Source of the DNA: Kerstersia gyiorum
GTDB taxonomy: Bacteria; Pseudomonadota; Gammaproteobacteria; Burkholderiales; Burkholderiaceae_B
DNA: 64,000 bases
Assembly: GCF_004216755.1 (NCBI RefSeq)
Contig: NZ_SGWZ01000008.1
Span: forward strand, 106,093-170,092
Reading direction: 5' to 3'
Made by a program: the position numbers and the translations under genes. Each line of letters opens with the position of its first letter. Within the stretch, counting starts at the first letter, position 1. This document shows positions 1 to 9,755 of this stretch, piece by piece. The notes under the pieces are model-generated. The model was not told the origin of the DNA and searched no databases. It saw nothing but the letters and a program-made list of their open reading frames with translations.

Positions 1-1645
1 GGCTGCCGAGTGCTGACCAGATCGCGGCCTTCTCATCCGGGCCGATGGCGACACCTTCATGCAACAGGCGGCCTTCCACCCATTCGGCGGCCCAGGTGCG
101 GTAGCCCTCACGGTCGATGCGTGCGAGCGGCTGGAAGGCAATTTCTCCATCCGTGCCCAGGTCGTAGTGCTCGCCGCCGAGGCCGAGGATCGTGGCACGC
201 ATGGAGCGGCCCATATCGAAGGCGAAGATGCGCGAGCCGGGATAACGGCGAAACTGCATCGCCAGTGTGGCGAGCAAGACCGACTTGCCCATGCCGGTCG
301 GCCCCGCGACCAGCGTGTGGCCCACGTCGCCGATATGCGTCACCAGCCGGAACGGCGTCGCGCCATCGGTGCGGGTGACGATCAGCGGCGGGCCATCCAG
401 ATGCGCGTTCCTCTCCGGGCCAGCCCACACGGCGGACAGCGGCATCATGTGAGCCAGGTTCAGCGTCGAGACGATGGGCTGGCGCACGTTGGCATAGGCA
501 TTTCCAGGGATGGTCGACAGCCAGGCATCGACGGCATTGAGGGTCTCGGGGATGGTCACGAAGCCCCGGCCCTGGATGACGCGCTCCACCATGCGCAGCT
601 TTTCGTCCGCCACGGCGGCGTCCGCATCCATGACAGTGACGGTGGCCGTCAGGTAGCCGAAGGCGACTTGATCGCTGCCCAGTTCTTGCAAGGCCGCATC
701 GGCATCGGTGGCCTTGTTGTTGGCATCTGTATCGACCAGCGGGCTTTCTTGCTGAAAGATCGTTTCGCGCAGCAGCGCGACGACGTTCTTGCGCTTGGCG
801 AACCACTGGCGGCGCAGGCGGCCCAGCTCTTTTTCCGCCTCGGCTTTGTCCAGGCACAGAAAGCGCGTGCTCCAGCGGTAGCCAAAGCCCAGGCGGTTGA
901 GGTCGTCCAGAATCCCGGGCCACGTCGAAGTCGGAAAGCCTCGCACCGACACCACGCGCAGGTGCTGATCGCCCAGCACGGGTGCTAGGCCGCCGACCAG
1001 GGCGGAGTCGGCCAACAGTGCGTCGATGTGAAACGGCACGTCGGGCACGCCGACGCGATAACGTCGCGTGGACACCGTGGCATGCAGGTAGGTCAGCGTC
1101 TGGCTATCGTCCAGCCAGGCAATCTCCGGCATCACACCGTCGAGCAGGTCGAACACGCGATCCGTTTCCGCCACGAAGGCTTCCAGCCGACCCTGCCAGT
1201 CCACGCCATCGCCCGGCGCATTCTCATAGAGCATCTTGGCGGCACGGGCGCGGGATTCTTCTGGTGGCAGGTAGGCCAGCGTCAGTTGATAGGTGCTCTC
1301 GTAGTGGTGGCCGGATTCCTCGAAGGCTGCACGGCGTTCTTCCTCCACCAGCCAGGACAACGGCTCGGGGAAATCGGAACGTGGATAGCCCGCCGCTGCG
1401 CAGCGCTCGGCTTCGATGAACAAGGCCCAGCCCGATCCCAGGCGGCGCAGTGCGTTGTTCAGCCGCGCCGACGTGGCAATCAGCTCGCCTTGCGTGGCGC
1501 TGTCCAGATCCGGCCCACGAAAGCGTGCCGTGCGCTGGAACGAACCATCCTTGTTCAGCACCACGCCCGGCGCGATCAGCCCGGCCCAGGGCAACCAGTC
1601 GGCCAGCAGCGCGGGCCGCTGGCGGTATTCGGCAAGGTTCAGCAT
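1..1645 (-). CDS. trbE: TrbE-type conjugative ATPase (VirB4 homologue), C-terminus cut off by the window edge
   Basis: The frame starts with MLNLAEYRQRPALLADW and stays open to base 2, giving about 548 residues. A Walker A motif, GPTGMGKS, is visible near residue 450, followed by a strand ending in AFDMGRS. TrbE is the inner-membrane-associated ATPase that powers pilus assembly and DNA transfer in P-type secretion systems. A GGGAGAAG ribosome site precedes the ATG, and the gene follows trbD by 12 bases. The family is about 800 residues, so roughly a third is missing. Confidence 0.93.
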   Translation of the reverse strand, partial: MLNLAEYRQRPALLADWLPWAGLIAPGVVLNKDGSFQRTARFRGPDLDSATQGELIATSARLNNALRRLGSGWALFIEAERCAAAGYPRSDFPEPLSWLVEEERRAAFEESGHHYESTYQLTLAYLPPEESRARAAKMLYENAPGDGVDWQGRLEAFVAETDRVFDLLDGVMPEIAWLDDSQTLTYLHATVSTRRYRVGVPDVPFHIDALLADSALVGGLAPVLGDQHLRVVSVRGFPTSTWPGILDDLNRLGFGYRWSTRFLCLDKAEAEKELGRLRRQWFAKRKNVVALLRETIFQQESPLVDTDANNKATDADAALQELGSDQVAFGYLTATVTVMDADAAVADEKLRMVERVIQGRGFVTIPETLNAVDAWLSTIPGNAYANVRQPIVSTLNLAHMMPLSAVWAGPERNAHLDGPPLIVTRTDGATPFRLVTHIGDVGHTLVAGPTGMGKSVLLATLAMQFRRYPGSRIFAFDMGRSMRATILGLGGEHYDLGTDGEIAFQPLARIDREGYRTWAAEWVEGRLLHEGVAIGPDEKAAIWSALGS

Positions 1646-1657
1646 GTCGGCTTCTCC

Positions 1658-1927
1658 CTATGCGTCCAGCAGCGGCTTGTGCTTGATGTGCCGGGCGAAG
1701 ACCTGCATGAACTGCGGATCGACGCGCGCACCCCAGACCGCCAGCGAATGGCCGGCGATCCAGAGCACCACGCCGGGAATCCACAGTTGCAGGCCCAGCC
1801 CGACGGCGGCAGCCAGCGTGCCGTTGGCAATCGCCACGGTGCGCGGCGCACCGCCCAGCAGGATCGGCTCGGTCAGCGAGCGATGCAGCGGCACTTCAAA
1901 GCCCGGAAGATCAGTGGCCGTGCTCAT
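1658..1927 (-). CDS. trbD: TrbD, small inner-membrane component of the mating-pair system
   Basis: The 89-residue protein begins MSTATDLPGFEVPLHRSLTEP, the usual N-terminal signature of TrbD/VirB3, and has hydrophobic stretches at about 35-48 and 48-65. It works with TrbE at the inner membrane. Its ATG overlaps the trbC stop codon in an ATGA arrangement, so the two are translationally coupled. A longer frame extends upstream, but that part merely shadows trbC. Confidence 0.9.
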   Translation of the reverse strand: MSTATDLPGFEVPLHRSLTEPILLGGAPRTVAIANGTLAAAVGLGLQLWIPGVVLWIAGHSLAVWGARVDPQFMQVFARHIKHKPLLDA

Positions 1928-2301
1928 ACGACGGCCCCGCCGGAGAAACTGAAGAACGAGAGGAAGAAGCTCGAAGCCGCGAAGGCGATGGACAGGCCGA
2001 AGACGATCTGGATCAACTTGCGGAAACCGCCACTGGTGTCGCCAAAGGCCAGCGCCAGCCCGGTAGAAATGATGATGATGACCGCGACGATGCGCGCCAC
2101 CGGCCCCTGGATGGATTCGAGGATGGATTGCAGCGGGCCTTCCCACGGCATCGAGGAACCTGCGGCCTGCGCCGTGCCTGCCAGCAAGAGCATCAGCGCG
2201 GCCAGCAGCAGCCCTTGCCCTGCGGGGCGGGCCAGACTGTGCTGCCGTGCCCAAGGCTGAAGCGGATTTACGGAAAAGCGGAAAGCATCAACGTGCGTCA
2301 T
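1924..2301 (-). CDS. trbC: TrbC pilin precursor
   Basis: The 125-residue protein has an N-terminal hydrophobic signal (about 28-46, ending in AQAA) and two membrane helices at about 70-85 and 95-118, the VirB2/TrbC plan. In P-type systems TrbC is processed and cyclised by the TraF protease, and a traF gene is present at 18,451-19,050. The ATG overlaps the trbB stop codon. Confidence 0.9.
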   Translation of the reverse strand: MTHVDAFRFSVNPLQPWARQHSLARPAGQGLLLAALMLLLAGTAQAAGSSMPWEGPLQSILESIQGPVARIVAVIIIISTGLALAFGDTSGGFRKLIQIVFGLSIAFAASSFFLSFFSFSGGAVV

Positions 2302-3371
2302 GGCAGTTCTCCAGAGGGTTGGTTGGGGGACGTGGAAGGCGCAGCGGCAGCGGCTGCAAGAAGAACCGGCGGTAGCTCGGGAAACGGTGCTTCCATCGCA
2401 TCCGCCAGGCGGTAGCCCGCACCGTCGAAGCCGACGACACGGGCAATGGTTTCGACGTGGCGCTTGCGGCCACGGCCTGCGATGTGGATCACGACATTGA
2501 CCGCCTCGGCGATCAGGGCGCGGGGCGGATTCACCGCCACTTCGAGGATCAGTTGCTCCAGGCGCAGCAGCGCGCCCAACGCGGAGCCGGCATGGATGGT
2601 GGCGATGCCACCGGGGTGACCGGTGCCCCAGACCTTCACCAGATCCAGCGCTTCGCCGCCGCGCACTTCGCCGACGATCACGCGATCCGGGCGCAGCCGC
2701 ATCGTGGCGCGCACAAGCTCCTGCATCGACACCACGCCCGTACGGGTGCGCAGCGGCACATGGTCACGCGCGGCGCATTGCAGCTCGATGGTGTCTTCGA
2801 GCACCAGCACGCGGTCGCCGGTGGCGGCGATCTCGGCCAGCAAGGCATTGGCCAGCGTGGTCTTGCCGGTGCTGGTGCCCCCAGCGATCAGAATGTTCTG
2901 TCGCTCGCGCACGGCATGACGCAGGAACTCGGCCTGCCCAGCGGTCAGGATGCCGTCGGCCACATAGCGATCCAGACCGATGATGCTCACGGCACGCTTG
3001 CGCAGCGCAAAGGCCGGGCCAGGTGCGGCGGGCGGCAAGATGCCCTCGAAACGCTCGCCGGTCTCTGGCAGTTCGGCGGTCAAGAGCGGCTGACCGCGAT
3101 GCACTTCCGCGCCGACGTGCGCGGCGACCAGGCGGATGATGCGTTCGCCATCGGCCTCCGGCAGTTCCACGCCCAGCGGTGCGCGGCCTGATGACAGGCG
3201 ATCCACCCACAATGTCCGGTCGGGGTTGAGCATCACTTCCACCACGTCCGGGTCTTCCAGCGCAGCAGCGATCACCGGCCCCATCGCCGTGCGCAGCATC
3301 TGGATGCGGCGAACCTGAGATGCCGCAGCGGATGAGCGCGGTTCGGGCGGAATTTGAGGAACGGCACTCAT
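2298..3371 (-). CDS. trbB: TrbB, VirB11-type traffic ATPase
   Basis: This 357-residue protein carries a Walker A motif GGTSTGKT at about 164-171, then LVLEDTIEL, the RTRTG segment, RPDRVIVGEVRGGEA (Walker B / Asp-box region) and GHPGGIATIHAG (His box). This is the complete VirB11/TrbB ATPase set. It acts as a cytoplasmic hexamer at the base of the transfer channel. It overlaps the CopG-like gene upstream by 4 bases and trbC downstream, so it is part of the traG-trb operon. Confidence 0.95.
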   Translation of the reverse strand: MSAVPQIPPEPRSSAAASQVRRIQMLRTAMGPVIAAALEDPDVVEVMLNPDRTLWVDRLSSGRAPLGVELPEADGERIIRLVAAHVGAEVHRGQPLLTAELPETGERFEGILPPAAPGPAFALRKRAVSIIGLDRYVADGILTAGQAEFLRHAVRERQNILIAGGTSTGKTTLANALLAEIAATGDRVLVLEDTIELQCAARDHVPLRTRTGVVSMQELVRATMRLRPDRVIVGEVRGGEALDLVKVWGTGHPGGIATIHAGSALGALLRLEQLILEVAVNPPRALIAEAVNVVIHIAGRGRKRHVETIARVVGFDGAGYRLADAMEAPFPELPPVLLAAAAAAPSTSPNQPSGELP

Positions 3372-3856
3372 GACGCACGCTCCGCAGCACGTTCATGGGC
3401 GGCTGCCATCGCCGCCGCGTCATCCATGCGCATACCAAACTCACGATCCTGAGGATGCAGTTCTTCCACCACGTCGCGCACCAGGCTGCGGCCACGCAGG
3501 AGGTGGCGGCCCAACTGTTCGACGAACTGCTCGAAACGCGCCTTGCCCTGGGCGCGGGCTGCATCCTGATGTGCCTCCGGCACCGGCGTGCTGACAGTCA
3601 GGTAGTAGCGGATGAACAGCGCCAGCGTTTCGATCTGGATGTTCTGGTCGCGCTCCAGGCGCTCGGCCTGCCGCGACAGACGATCCAGTCGTTTGGCGAT
3701 GGCGGCCTCGCGCTGGTCGCCGGCATCAGGCGACAGCCAGGATGCCAAGGCAGCGGCGACGATGCTGGACTTGGACACGCCTTTCTTGGCGGCCAGCTCG
3801 TCCAGGCGTTTGGCGTGCTCGTGCTGGATGAACAGGTTCAATCGGTATTGGCTCAT
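3368..3856 (-). CDS. CopG-type ribbon-helix-helix protein between traG and trbB
   Basis: The 162-residue protein starts MSQYRLNLFIQHEHAKRLDELAAKKG and continues SKSSIVAAALASWL, the ribbon-helix-helix pattern of CopG/MetJ-type DNA binders. The middle (about 55-85) is charged and probably helical. It overlaps traG and trbB by 4 bases on each side, the conserved Tn4371 backbone position. A role in autoregulating the transfer operon is inference. Confidence 0.8.
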   Translation of the reverse strand: MSQYRLNLFIQHEHAKRLDELAAKKGVSKSSIVAAALASWLSPDAGDQREAAIAKRLDRLSRQAERLERDQNIQIETLALFIRYYLTVSTPVPEAHQDAARAQGKARFEQFVEQLGRHLLRGRSLVRDVVEELHPQDREFGMRMDDAAAMAAAHERAAERAS

Positions 3857-5859
3857 AAGTCGATTCCGTCATTGGGGTCGAGGGATGCCAGCCGTGCCGT
3901 GCGCTGCATGGCCGGGTCGAGCTGGCCGGGAAGCGGCAGCGGCAAGTCGTCGTCATCAAGCAACGCCAAGTCGCTGGGTGTGTAATCCGGCTCGGGGTCG
4001 TAGGCGATGGCTTCGGACAGTTCTGGCTGGCGGCGTGGGCCACCGTCGTCGGTCGAACCCAAGGCCTCCAGGCCATCGGCGGATGCCGTGGCCAGTGCCG
4101 CAGGAACCGCAGGTATTGCCAAACCGCTCCAGTCGTCAGGCCGTGCAGGCGGCACATCGGCATAGCGGCCTGCCGTCACCGCAGGCGGCGGAATTACCCG
4201 TTGCTTGAAATTGGCGTCGGCGAAATAGCGCAGCTTCTTGGCCTTGATCGGCGGCAGGCTGGACACCATCACCACCGCGTCATTGGTCGGGAGCTGCATC
4301 ACTTCGCCCGGCGTCAGCAGCGGCCGGGCAGTTTCTTGGCGCGACACCATCAAATGCCCTAGCCACGGTGCGAGCCGGTGGCCTGCGTAGTTGCGCTGCG
4401 CGCGCAACTCAGTGGCCGTGCCCAAGGTTTCGGAAATGCGTTTGGCCGTGCGTTCGTCGTTGGTGGCGAAGGTCACGCGCACATGGCAGTTGTCCAGAAT
4501 CGAATGGTTCTGCCCATACGCCTTGTCGATCTGGTTAAGCGACTGCGCGATGAGGAAACTGCGGATGCCGTAGCCCGCCATGAAGGCCAGCGCCGTCTCG
4601 AAGAAGTCCAGGCGGCCCAGCGCCGGAAACTCGTCCAGCATCAACAGAAGTTTGTGGCGGCGCTGGATGCCGTCGCTGCCGTCAAGCGATTCGGTGAGAC
4701 GCCGTCCGATCTGGTTGAGGATCAGGCGAATGAGCGGCTTCGTGCGCGAAATGTCCGAGGGCGGCACCACTAGGTACAGCGAGACGGGATGTTCTGCCGC
4801 AATCAGGTCAGCGATGCGCCAATCGCAGCGCGAAGTGACTTCGGCCACGGTCGGATCACGGTACAGGCCGAGGAACGACATGGCGGTGGAGAGCACGCCC
4901 GATCGCTCGTTGTCCGACTTGTTGAGCACTTCACGCGCGGCGGACGCGACAACCGGGTGCGGTGCGTCGCCTAGGTGCCTGGTCGTCATCATCCGATGCA
5001 GCGTCAGCTCGAAGGGACAAGCCGGGTCGCTGAGGAAGTTGGCAACGCCGCGCAGCGTCTTGTCCTCGCCCGCGTACAGCACATGCAGGATGGCGCCGAC
5101 CAGCAGCGCGTGACTCGTCTTCTCCCAGTGGTTGCGTTTCTCCAGCGCACCTTCGGGATCGACCAGGATGTCGGCGATGTTCTGCACGTCGCGCACCTCA
5201 TGCGCGCCGCGCCGCACTTCGAGCAGCGGGTTGTAAGCCGCCGACTGCGCATCGGTCGGGTTGAACAGCAGGCAGTGCGAGAAGCGCGAGCGCCAGCCGG
5301 CTGTGATCTGCCAGTTCTCGCCCTTGATGTCGTGGATGACGGCGGACGCGGGCCAACTCAACAATGTCGGCACCACCAGGCCCACACCCTTGCCTGAGCG
5401 CGTCGGCGCAAAGGTCAGGACGTGTTCCGGCCCTTCATGCCGCAGATACTGGTCATCATGCTGGCCGAGAAAGACGCCCGCTGGCTGTGTCAGCCCTGCC
5501 TTGCGAATGTCGGCGGCATCGGCCCAGCGGGCAGACCCATAGGTCGTCACCTTCCGCGCCTGGCGCGAGCGCCACACCGACATGGCGATGGCGACCACCA
5601 CGGCCAGCAGGCTGCTGCCCACTGCGATCATGCCGCCTGTATCGAAAATCTGCGGCGCGTAAGCGTCGAAGAAGAACCACCACTCGAACAGCTTCCAAGG
5701 GTAATAGACCGGTGTGCCGTACAAGTCGAACCAGGGCGAGCCCAGGCGTAGCTGGTAGCCCAAGGCGGCGGCTGTCCATTGCGTGGCACCCCACACACCG
5801 GCGATCACGATGCCGAAGACGGCGGCGATCTGCCCGAACAACACACCTTGAGCCTGCAT
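3853..5859 (-). CDS. traG: TraG, VirD4-type coupling protein
   Basis: This 668-residue protein couples the relaxase-DNA complex to the secretion channel. It has N-terminal membrane segments at about 7-30 and 78-95, a Walker A region TFAPTRSGKGVGLV near 150, and LLLMLDEFPALGRL (Walker B) near 400, as in the VirD4/TraG family. The ATG at 5859 is preferred because GGAGG lies just upstream; a frame reaching 5910 adds 17 residues without a good ribosome site. It heads the traG-copG-trbB-C-D-E operon with overlapping genes. Confidence 0.94.
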   Translation of the reverse strand: MQAQGVLFGQIAAVFGIVIAGVWGATQWTAAALGYQLRLGSPWFDLYGTPVYYPWKLFEWWFFFDAYAPQIFDTGGMIAVGSSLLAVVVAIAMSVWRSRQARKVTTYGSARWADAADIRKAGLTQPAGVFLGQHDDQYLRHEGPEHVLTFAPTRSGKGVGLVVPTLLSWPASAVIHDIKGENWQITAGWRSRFSHCLLFNPTDAQSAAYNPLLEVRRGAHEVRDVQNIADILVDPEGALEKRNHWEKTSHALLVGAILHVLYAGEDKTLRGVANFLSDPACPFELTLHRMMTTRHLGDAPHPVVASAAREVLNKSDNERSGVLSTAMSFLGLYRDPTVAEVTSRCDWRIADLIAAEHPVSLYLVVPPSDISRTKPLIRLILNQIGRRLTESLDGSDGIQRRHKLLLMLDEFPALGRLDFFETALAFMAGYGIRSFLIAQSLNQIDKAYGQNHSILDNCHVRVTFATNDERTAKRISETLGTATELRAQRNYAGHRLAPWLGHLMVSRQETARPLLTPGEVMQLPTNDAVVMVSSLPPIKAKKLRYFADANFKQRVIPPPAVTAGRYADVPPARPDDWSGLAIPAVPAALATASADGLEALGSTDDGGPRRQPELSEAIAYDPEPDYTPSDLALLDDDDLPLPLPGQLDPAMQRTARLASLDPNDGIDL

Positions 5860-6094
5860 ACCCTGACCTCCGATTTCTCCTGCGCCAATTCCCCGTGGAA
5901 AACGCGGCACAAAGGCGTGCCGCAGGCGTCAGGATCGGTGCCGGTTCAGTGCCGGTCAAAGACCGTTATCGGCAGCAAGGTGATGCAAAAAGCATGGTTT
6001 CATGCGGGGACGAAACCCGTAAAAACGCCGCAGGCGCGGGCGCGCTGCGGCGTGTCGAGAAAGAAAACGGAGATATGCGGCAAGCCGCCAACGG

Positions 6095-6361
6095 TCAGAA
6101 CTTCGGCGGCGTCTCCGATGGCGTGTAAGGCACCTTGCCGTCTCCGAAGAAGCGCTTGTTCGTTGCTTCGGCCACGCGGTTGCACAGCACATCGCCCATC
6201 GTCGGACGCTCGGTCTTGCATTGGCGGCGTAGCTCCTTCAATCGTTCAGGGGCGGCAGCCAGTTCTTCGACGGTAGGCACATTGGCTTGCTCCTTCGGTG
6301 GCTCGGACGGGCCGCAGGCCGCGAGTGCAGCAACCAGTAACAAAGGGATAGATCGCTTCAT
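6095..6361 (-). CDS. eexN: EexN-type entry-exclusion lipoprotein
   Basis: The 88-residue protein has a lipoprotein signal (MKRSIPLLLVAALAAC, Cys 16 as lipid site) followed by a short periplasmic domain with a second and third Cys (CKTERP, LCNRV). Small lipoproteins here in Tn4371-like elements are called EexN and are thought to block entry of a second related element. Its ATG overlaps the stop codon of the upstream LysR gene. The exclusion role is known only for the family. It is of interest because two related ICEs coexist here. Confidence 0.8.
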   Translation of the reverse strand: MKRSIPLLLVAALAACGPSEPPKEQANVPTVEELAAAPERLKELRRQCKTERPTMGDVLCNRVAEATNKRFFGDGKVPYTPSETPPKF

Positions 6362-7302
6362 GGCTCGGTGTCCTCAGGAGGATTGGATTCAGGTGGTTGT
6401 GCTGGCCTCGCTCCTTCTGGCAAGTCGATGGCGTGCACCCTTTCGATGAATCGAGACAACACTTCCGAAGATTCACCTTCTCGATGTAGCAGGTAGGTCG
6501 TCAGCACAGGGGAACGACCCTCCAAAGGCCGTGCGACTACGCCCAACTCGCGGCTAGCCGCTAAGTGTGCTGAGCCAGTCAGCCCCAGCGCAAAGCCCGC
6601 CGACACTAGTGCCATCATCAAATCGCATGAGGCCACGCGCTCGGCAATCAGCGGCTCCATGTCCGAGCGGCGCAGCACGCGCTCGACCTGGCGCGCATGC
6701 CCTTCGCACGCGAGCGGATCGCACAGCACGAGGGGGTAACGCATCATTTCTTCCAGGGGGATGCGCTTGTGCTTGAGCAACGGGTGGCGCGCTGGTAACG
6801 CCACCATCAGCGGATCACTCCACACTGTGCGGACTGCAATACCATCACCCACCTCGTCAGACTGCGCGAAACCCACGTCGTACAGGTCGTCATGCAGCCC
6901 TTTAATCTGCTGCGATAGAGGCACTTCGAAAAGGCGGATATCGACCTCAGGTTCCTCCTGCCTGCACATTGCGAGCAACGCTGGCAGGCGCGATGGAGTG
7001 ATGCAGTCGGACAGCGCAATGCGCAGTTGGCCGTGAAAGCCATTGGCTGCCGCCTGCACGCTGTCGCGGGCCTGCTGCAAGGCAGTGAAGATGCGTGGCA
7101 CATGTCCCAGAAAGAGCTTGCCCGCCCGTGTCAGTCGCGTGCTGCGGCTGGTACGGATGAACAACTTCTCGCCCAGGTCTTCCTCCAGTTCCTTAATCGT
7201 GCGTGACAGTGGCGATTGTTCGATGTGCAGCCTCTCCGCTGCACGGGCGAAGTGGAGTTCTTCGGCGACGGCCAGGAAGCAGCGCAAATGTCGTAACTCC
7301 AC
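6358..7302 (-). CDS. LysR-family regulator next to eexN/traG
   Basis: This 314-residue LysR regulator has the N-terminal HTH (MELRHLRCFLAVAEELHFARAAERLHIEQSPLS, residues 1-33) and a periplasmic-binding-like effector domain. It starts with GTG behind AGGAG. The C-terminus is proline/glutamate rich. A LysR gene at this spot is common in Tn4371 elements. It lies 26 bases downstream of the efflux outer-membrane gene, so cargo read-through could reach it and eexN; that is inference. Confidence 0.85.
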   Translation of the reverse strand: MELRHLRCFLAVAEELHFARAAERLHIEQSPLSRTIKELEEDLGEKLFIRTSRSTRLTRAGKLFLGHVPRIFTALQQARDSVQAAANGFHGQLRIALSDCITPSRLPALLAMCRQEEPEVDIRLFEVPLSQQIKGLHDDLYDVGFAQSDEVGDGIAVRTVWSDPLMVALPARHPLLKHKRIPLEEMMRYPLVLCDPLACEGHARQVERVLRRSDMEPLIAERVASCDLMMALVSAGFALGLTGSAHLAASRELGVVARPLEGRSPVLTTYLLHREGESSEVLSRFIERVHAIDLPEGARPAQPPESNPPEDTEP

Positions 7303-7328
7303 GAAGACGCTCCTTTACGGCAATGCAA

Positions 7329-8816
7329 TCATTGCGCCCTTGCCGCCTCGAAACCATCAGATCGGTCAATGTCTTGACCCAAGGGCGCGTCCCGCCAGCC
7401 AGCACCAAGGGACTTGTAGAGGGCAATAAGACCTCGGAGTTCTTCCAGCTGGCTAAGAGCAAGTTCGTCTCGCGACTGGTTGAGCGCACGCTGCGCCACT
7501 AGAACCGGTAGATAAGCACTTAATCCTCGCTTGTAGAGCCTGGTCGAATGCTCCAAGGCTTGTTGGCTCGTGATAACCGCCTTGTTCAAGGATGTCTGGC
7601 GCTGGCGCTCACTCGTCCATGCCGTCAAAGCATCCTCCACATCACGCAGTGCGAGCCGCACATCTCGTTCGTAGACCAGTCTTGCGGCATCGGCGTTAGC
7701 TTGCGCTGCTTCTACTCCTGCTCGCGCACGTCCTCCGTCATAGAGTGATTGGTTGCTCTGTATTCCGGCCGACCAGGCCAAGCTGGCACCGGAAAAGAGA
7801 CTGTGAATGACGCTGGCCGTAGTACCTATGCCCAATGGGATTCGAAACTTGGGAAAACGCTCCGCCTCGGCGACACCTATCTGGGCACTAGCTGCGGCAA
7901 GGCGTCGCTCATCAGCCCGCAGATCCGGGCGTTGACGGATCACTTCAGACGGCATGGAAAGTGGCAGATCGGCACGCATTGGCAACATAGGTGCAGCCCT
8001 ACCCAAGGCATCGTGCCAGTCTCCAGGGAAACCACCTGCCAAAACACCAATGGCATGGCTGAAGCGAGCAATGTCCGCTTCCATCAACGGTGGTTTCGCT
8101 TCGGCTGTTTCACGCTCGGCACGCGCCTGCGTGACATCTGCCAAGGTACCCAAGCCCATCCGATACGCCTGTTCGGCCAATCGTTCGGCGTCAATGAGTG
8201 TGCGGATATTGTCGCGTGAGATATCCAAGCGTACCTGCGTAGCTCGAAGCCCTGCGTAATTGGACACCAGCTCCGCAACTAGGCTCACTTGTAGCGCACG
8301 ATGATCTTCAGCAAGCGCCTCTATACCCGCATCAGCGGCCTCAATTGCCCGGCGAGTTCCACCAAATAGATCCAGTTCCCAACTGGCGTCAAATCCTAGA
8401 TGCCAGGCGCGTGACTCACCACCCGATTGCGAAGTCAGCGCCTTGCTGCTGCGCAGGGCTTCTCCCGTACCACCGGCTGAAACCGTAGGCCCAGAAGAAG
8501 AGGCGATTTGTACCCGCTCAGCACGTGCCTGTCGCAACCGAGCCAGAGCAATGTCGAGATCCTGGTTTCGCATCAATGTCTGATCGACCAGGCTATCGAG
8601 CATTGGGTCTTGGAATGATTGCCACCAGGTACGAAGACCATCTTGATCTGTGTTGCTCATGGTTGCTGCGTCTTCAACCCAGTTTGCAGGAACCTGCACC
8701 GTGGGTCGTTGATAGTCAGGGCCGACCGTCGTGCAGCCCGATAGTCCAACAAAGAGCGAGAGCATCATGAGTACGCGGCAACGCCGCGAGAGAGTGCGAT
8801 TCGGTGATGTGTGCAT
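7329..8816 (-). CDS. ICE-borne outer-membrane efflux factor (NodT/TolC-type lipoprotein)
   Basis: The 495-residue protein has a lipoprotein signal ending in the lipobox LSGC followed by TTVGPDY, the NodT/OprM-family start, and two OEP repeats. It should form the outer-membrane duct for the HlyD and FUSC proteins encoded just upstream. It matches the chromosomal gene at 45,510-46,928 along its whole length, roughly 70% by eye. The ATG at 8816 is chosen over one at 8822 by comparison with that copy; it lies 9 bases after the HlyD stop. Confidence 0.9.
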   Translation of the reverse strand: MHTSPNRTLSRRCRVLMMLSLFVGLSGCTTVGPDYQRPTVQVPANWVEDAATMSNTDQDGLRTWWQSFQDPMLDSLVDQTLMRNQDLDIALARLRQARAERVQIASSSGPTVSAGGTGEALRSSKALTSQSGGESRAWHLGFDASWELDLFGGTRRAIEAADAGIEALAEDHRALQVSLVAELVSNYAGLRATQVRLDISRDNIRTLIDAERLAEQAYRMGLGTLADVTQARAERETAEAKPPLMEADIARFSHAIGVLAGGFPGDWHDALGRAAPMLPMRADLPLSMPSEVIRQRPDLRADERRLAAASAQIGVAEAERFPKFRIPLGIGTTASVIHSLFSGASLAWSAGIQSNQSLYDGGRARAGVEAAQANADAARLVYERDVRLALRDVEDALTAWTSERQRQTSLNKAVITSQQALEHSTRLYKRGLSAYLPVLVAQRALNQSRDELALSQLEELRGLIALYKSLGAGWRDAPLGQDIDRSDGFEAARAQ

Positions 8817-8825
8817 GACCACCTC

Positions 8826-9755
8826 TTACATCCAGCGTTGCAGTATTGATACGAGCCAGCCCTGCGGCGGTGAGTCACCTTCCGGCATATTCACTCCGAT
8901 GCTGCCAGTCATGCCTGCAGCCAGAACGATGTCATTCGGAAGCTGCTCGAACTCAACCCGAACAGGGATGCGCTGCGCCAAGCGAACCCAACTAAAGGTC
9001 GGCTCTACACTGGGTAAGCCTTGGGCATCGGCCTGCTGGTTGGCATCAGTGATGCCTCGTCCGATGCTGACGACCCGGCCAGGGATGACCTTGTCAAACC
9101 CCATCAACCGGATCTGTGCGGTCGCACCGGGACGGATACCATGCAATTTCGTTTCCTCGAAATATCCGGTGATCCAGAAACTGTTTGCATCCACCAAGGC
9201 GATGTTGGGTTGCCCAATCGCTGCGTAATCACCCTTGTTCAATCGCAGGCGTGTGATATAGCCATCCGCTGGCGCGCGCAGGACAGTGCGCGCCAGGTCG
9301 AGTTTGGCCTTGTCCACATCGACTTGCGCACTGCGCTGTTCAGCCTGAGCCGTCGCCACTGCTTGGGCCGCTCGCTGGATTTCTTCAGCAGGAACCAAGC
9401 TCTCCATGCCCTGACGTCGCTTAGCATCCTCGACTTTTTGGCGCAACAGAGCCGAGGCAGCAGTCAGTCGAGCTTCAGCTTGCGCCAAGGCCAGAGTGAA
9501 ACTGGCAGGGTCAATGCGGTAGAGCATCTCACCCTGTTTCACGTACTGATCGTCTGACACAGCGACTTCGACCACGCTACCTGAAACCTCTGGTGCCATG
9601 CGTACGATCTGCGCACTGACGCGGCCATCGCGTGTCCAAGGAGCCAGAACATAGGCGTGCCAGAGCGCATCCACGAGCCATCCGGCAGCCACAACAACAA
9701 TCAATGTAAGTCCCGCCCGTATGAGCGGCTTTACTGAAAATGAAATCTTAGACAT
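8826..9755 (-). CDS. ICE-borne HlyD/AaeA-type periplasmic adaptor
   Basis: This 309-residue membrane fusion protein has one N-terminal anchor helix (about 12-28), then WTRDGRVSAQIVRMAPEVSG and a lipoyl/barrel half at 50-90, an alpha-hairpin at about 85-160, and a second barrel half at LRAPADGYITRL. This is the AaeA/EmrA subgroup. It overlaps the DUF1656 gene by 8 bases exactly as in the chromosomal paralogue (46,939-47,868). It bridges the FUSC pump and the outer-membrane factor. Confidence 0.9.
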   Translation of the reverse strand: MSKISFSVKPLIRAGLTLIVVVAAGWLVDALWHAYVLAPWTRDGRVSAQIVRMAPEVSGSVVEVAVSDDQYVKQGEMLYRIDPASFTLALAQAEARLTAASALLRQKVEDAKRRQGMESLVPAEEIQRAAQAVATAQAEQRSAQVDVDKAKLDLARTVLRAPADGYITRLRLNKGDYAAIGQPNIALVDANSFWITGYFEETKLHGIRPGATAQIRLMGFDKVIPGRVVSIGRGITDANQQADAQGLPSVEPTFSWVRLAQRIPVRVEFEQLPNDIVLAAGMTGSIGVNMPEGDSPPQGWLVSILQRWM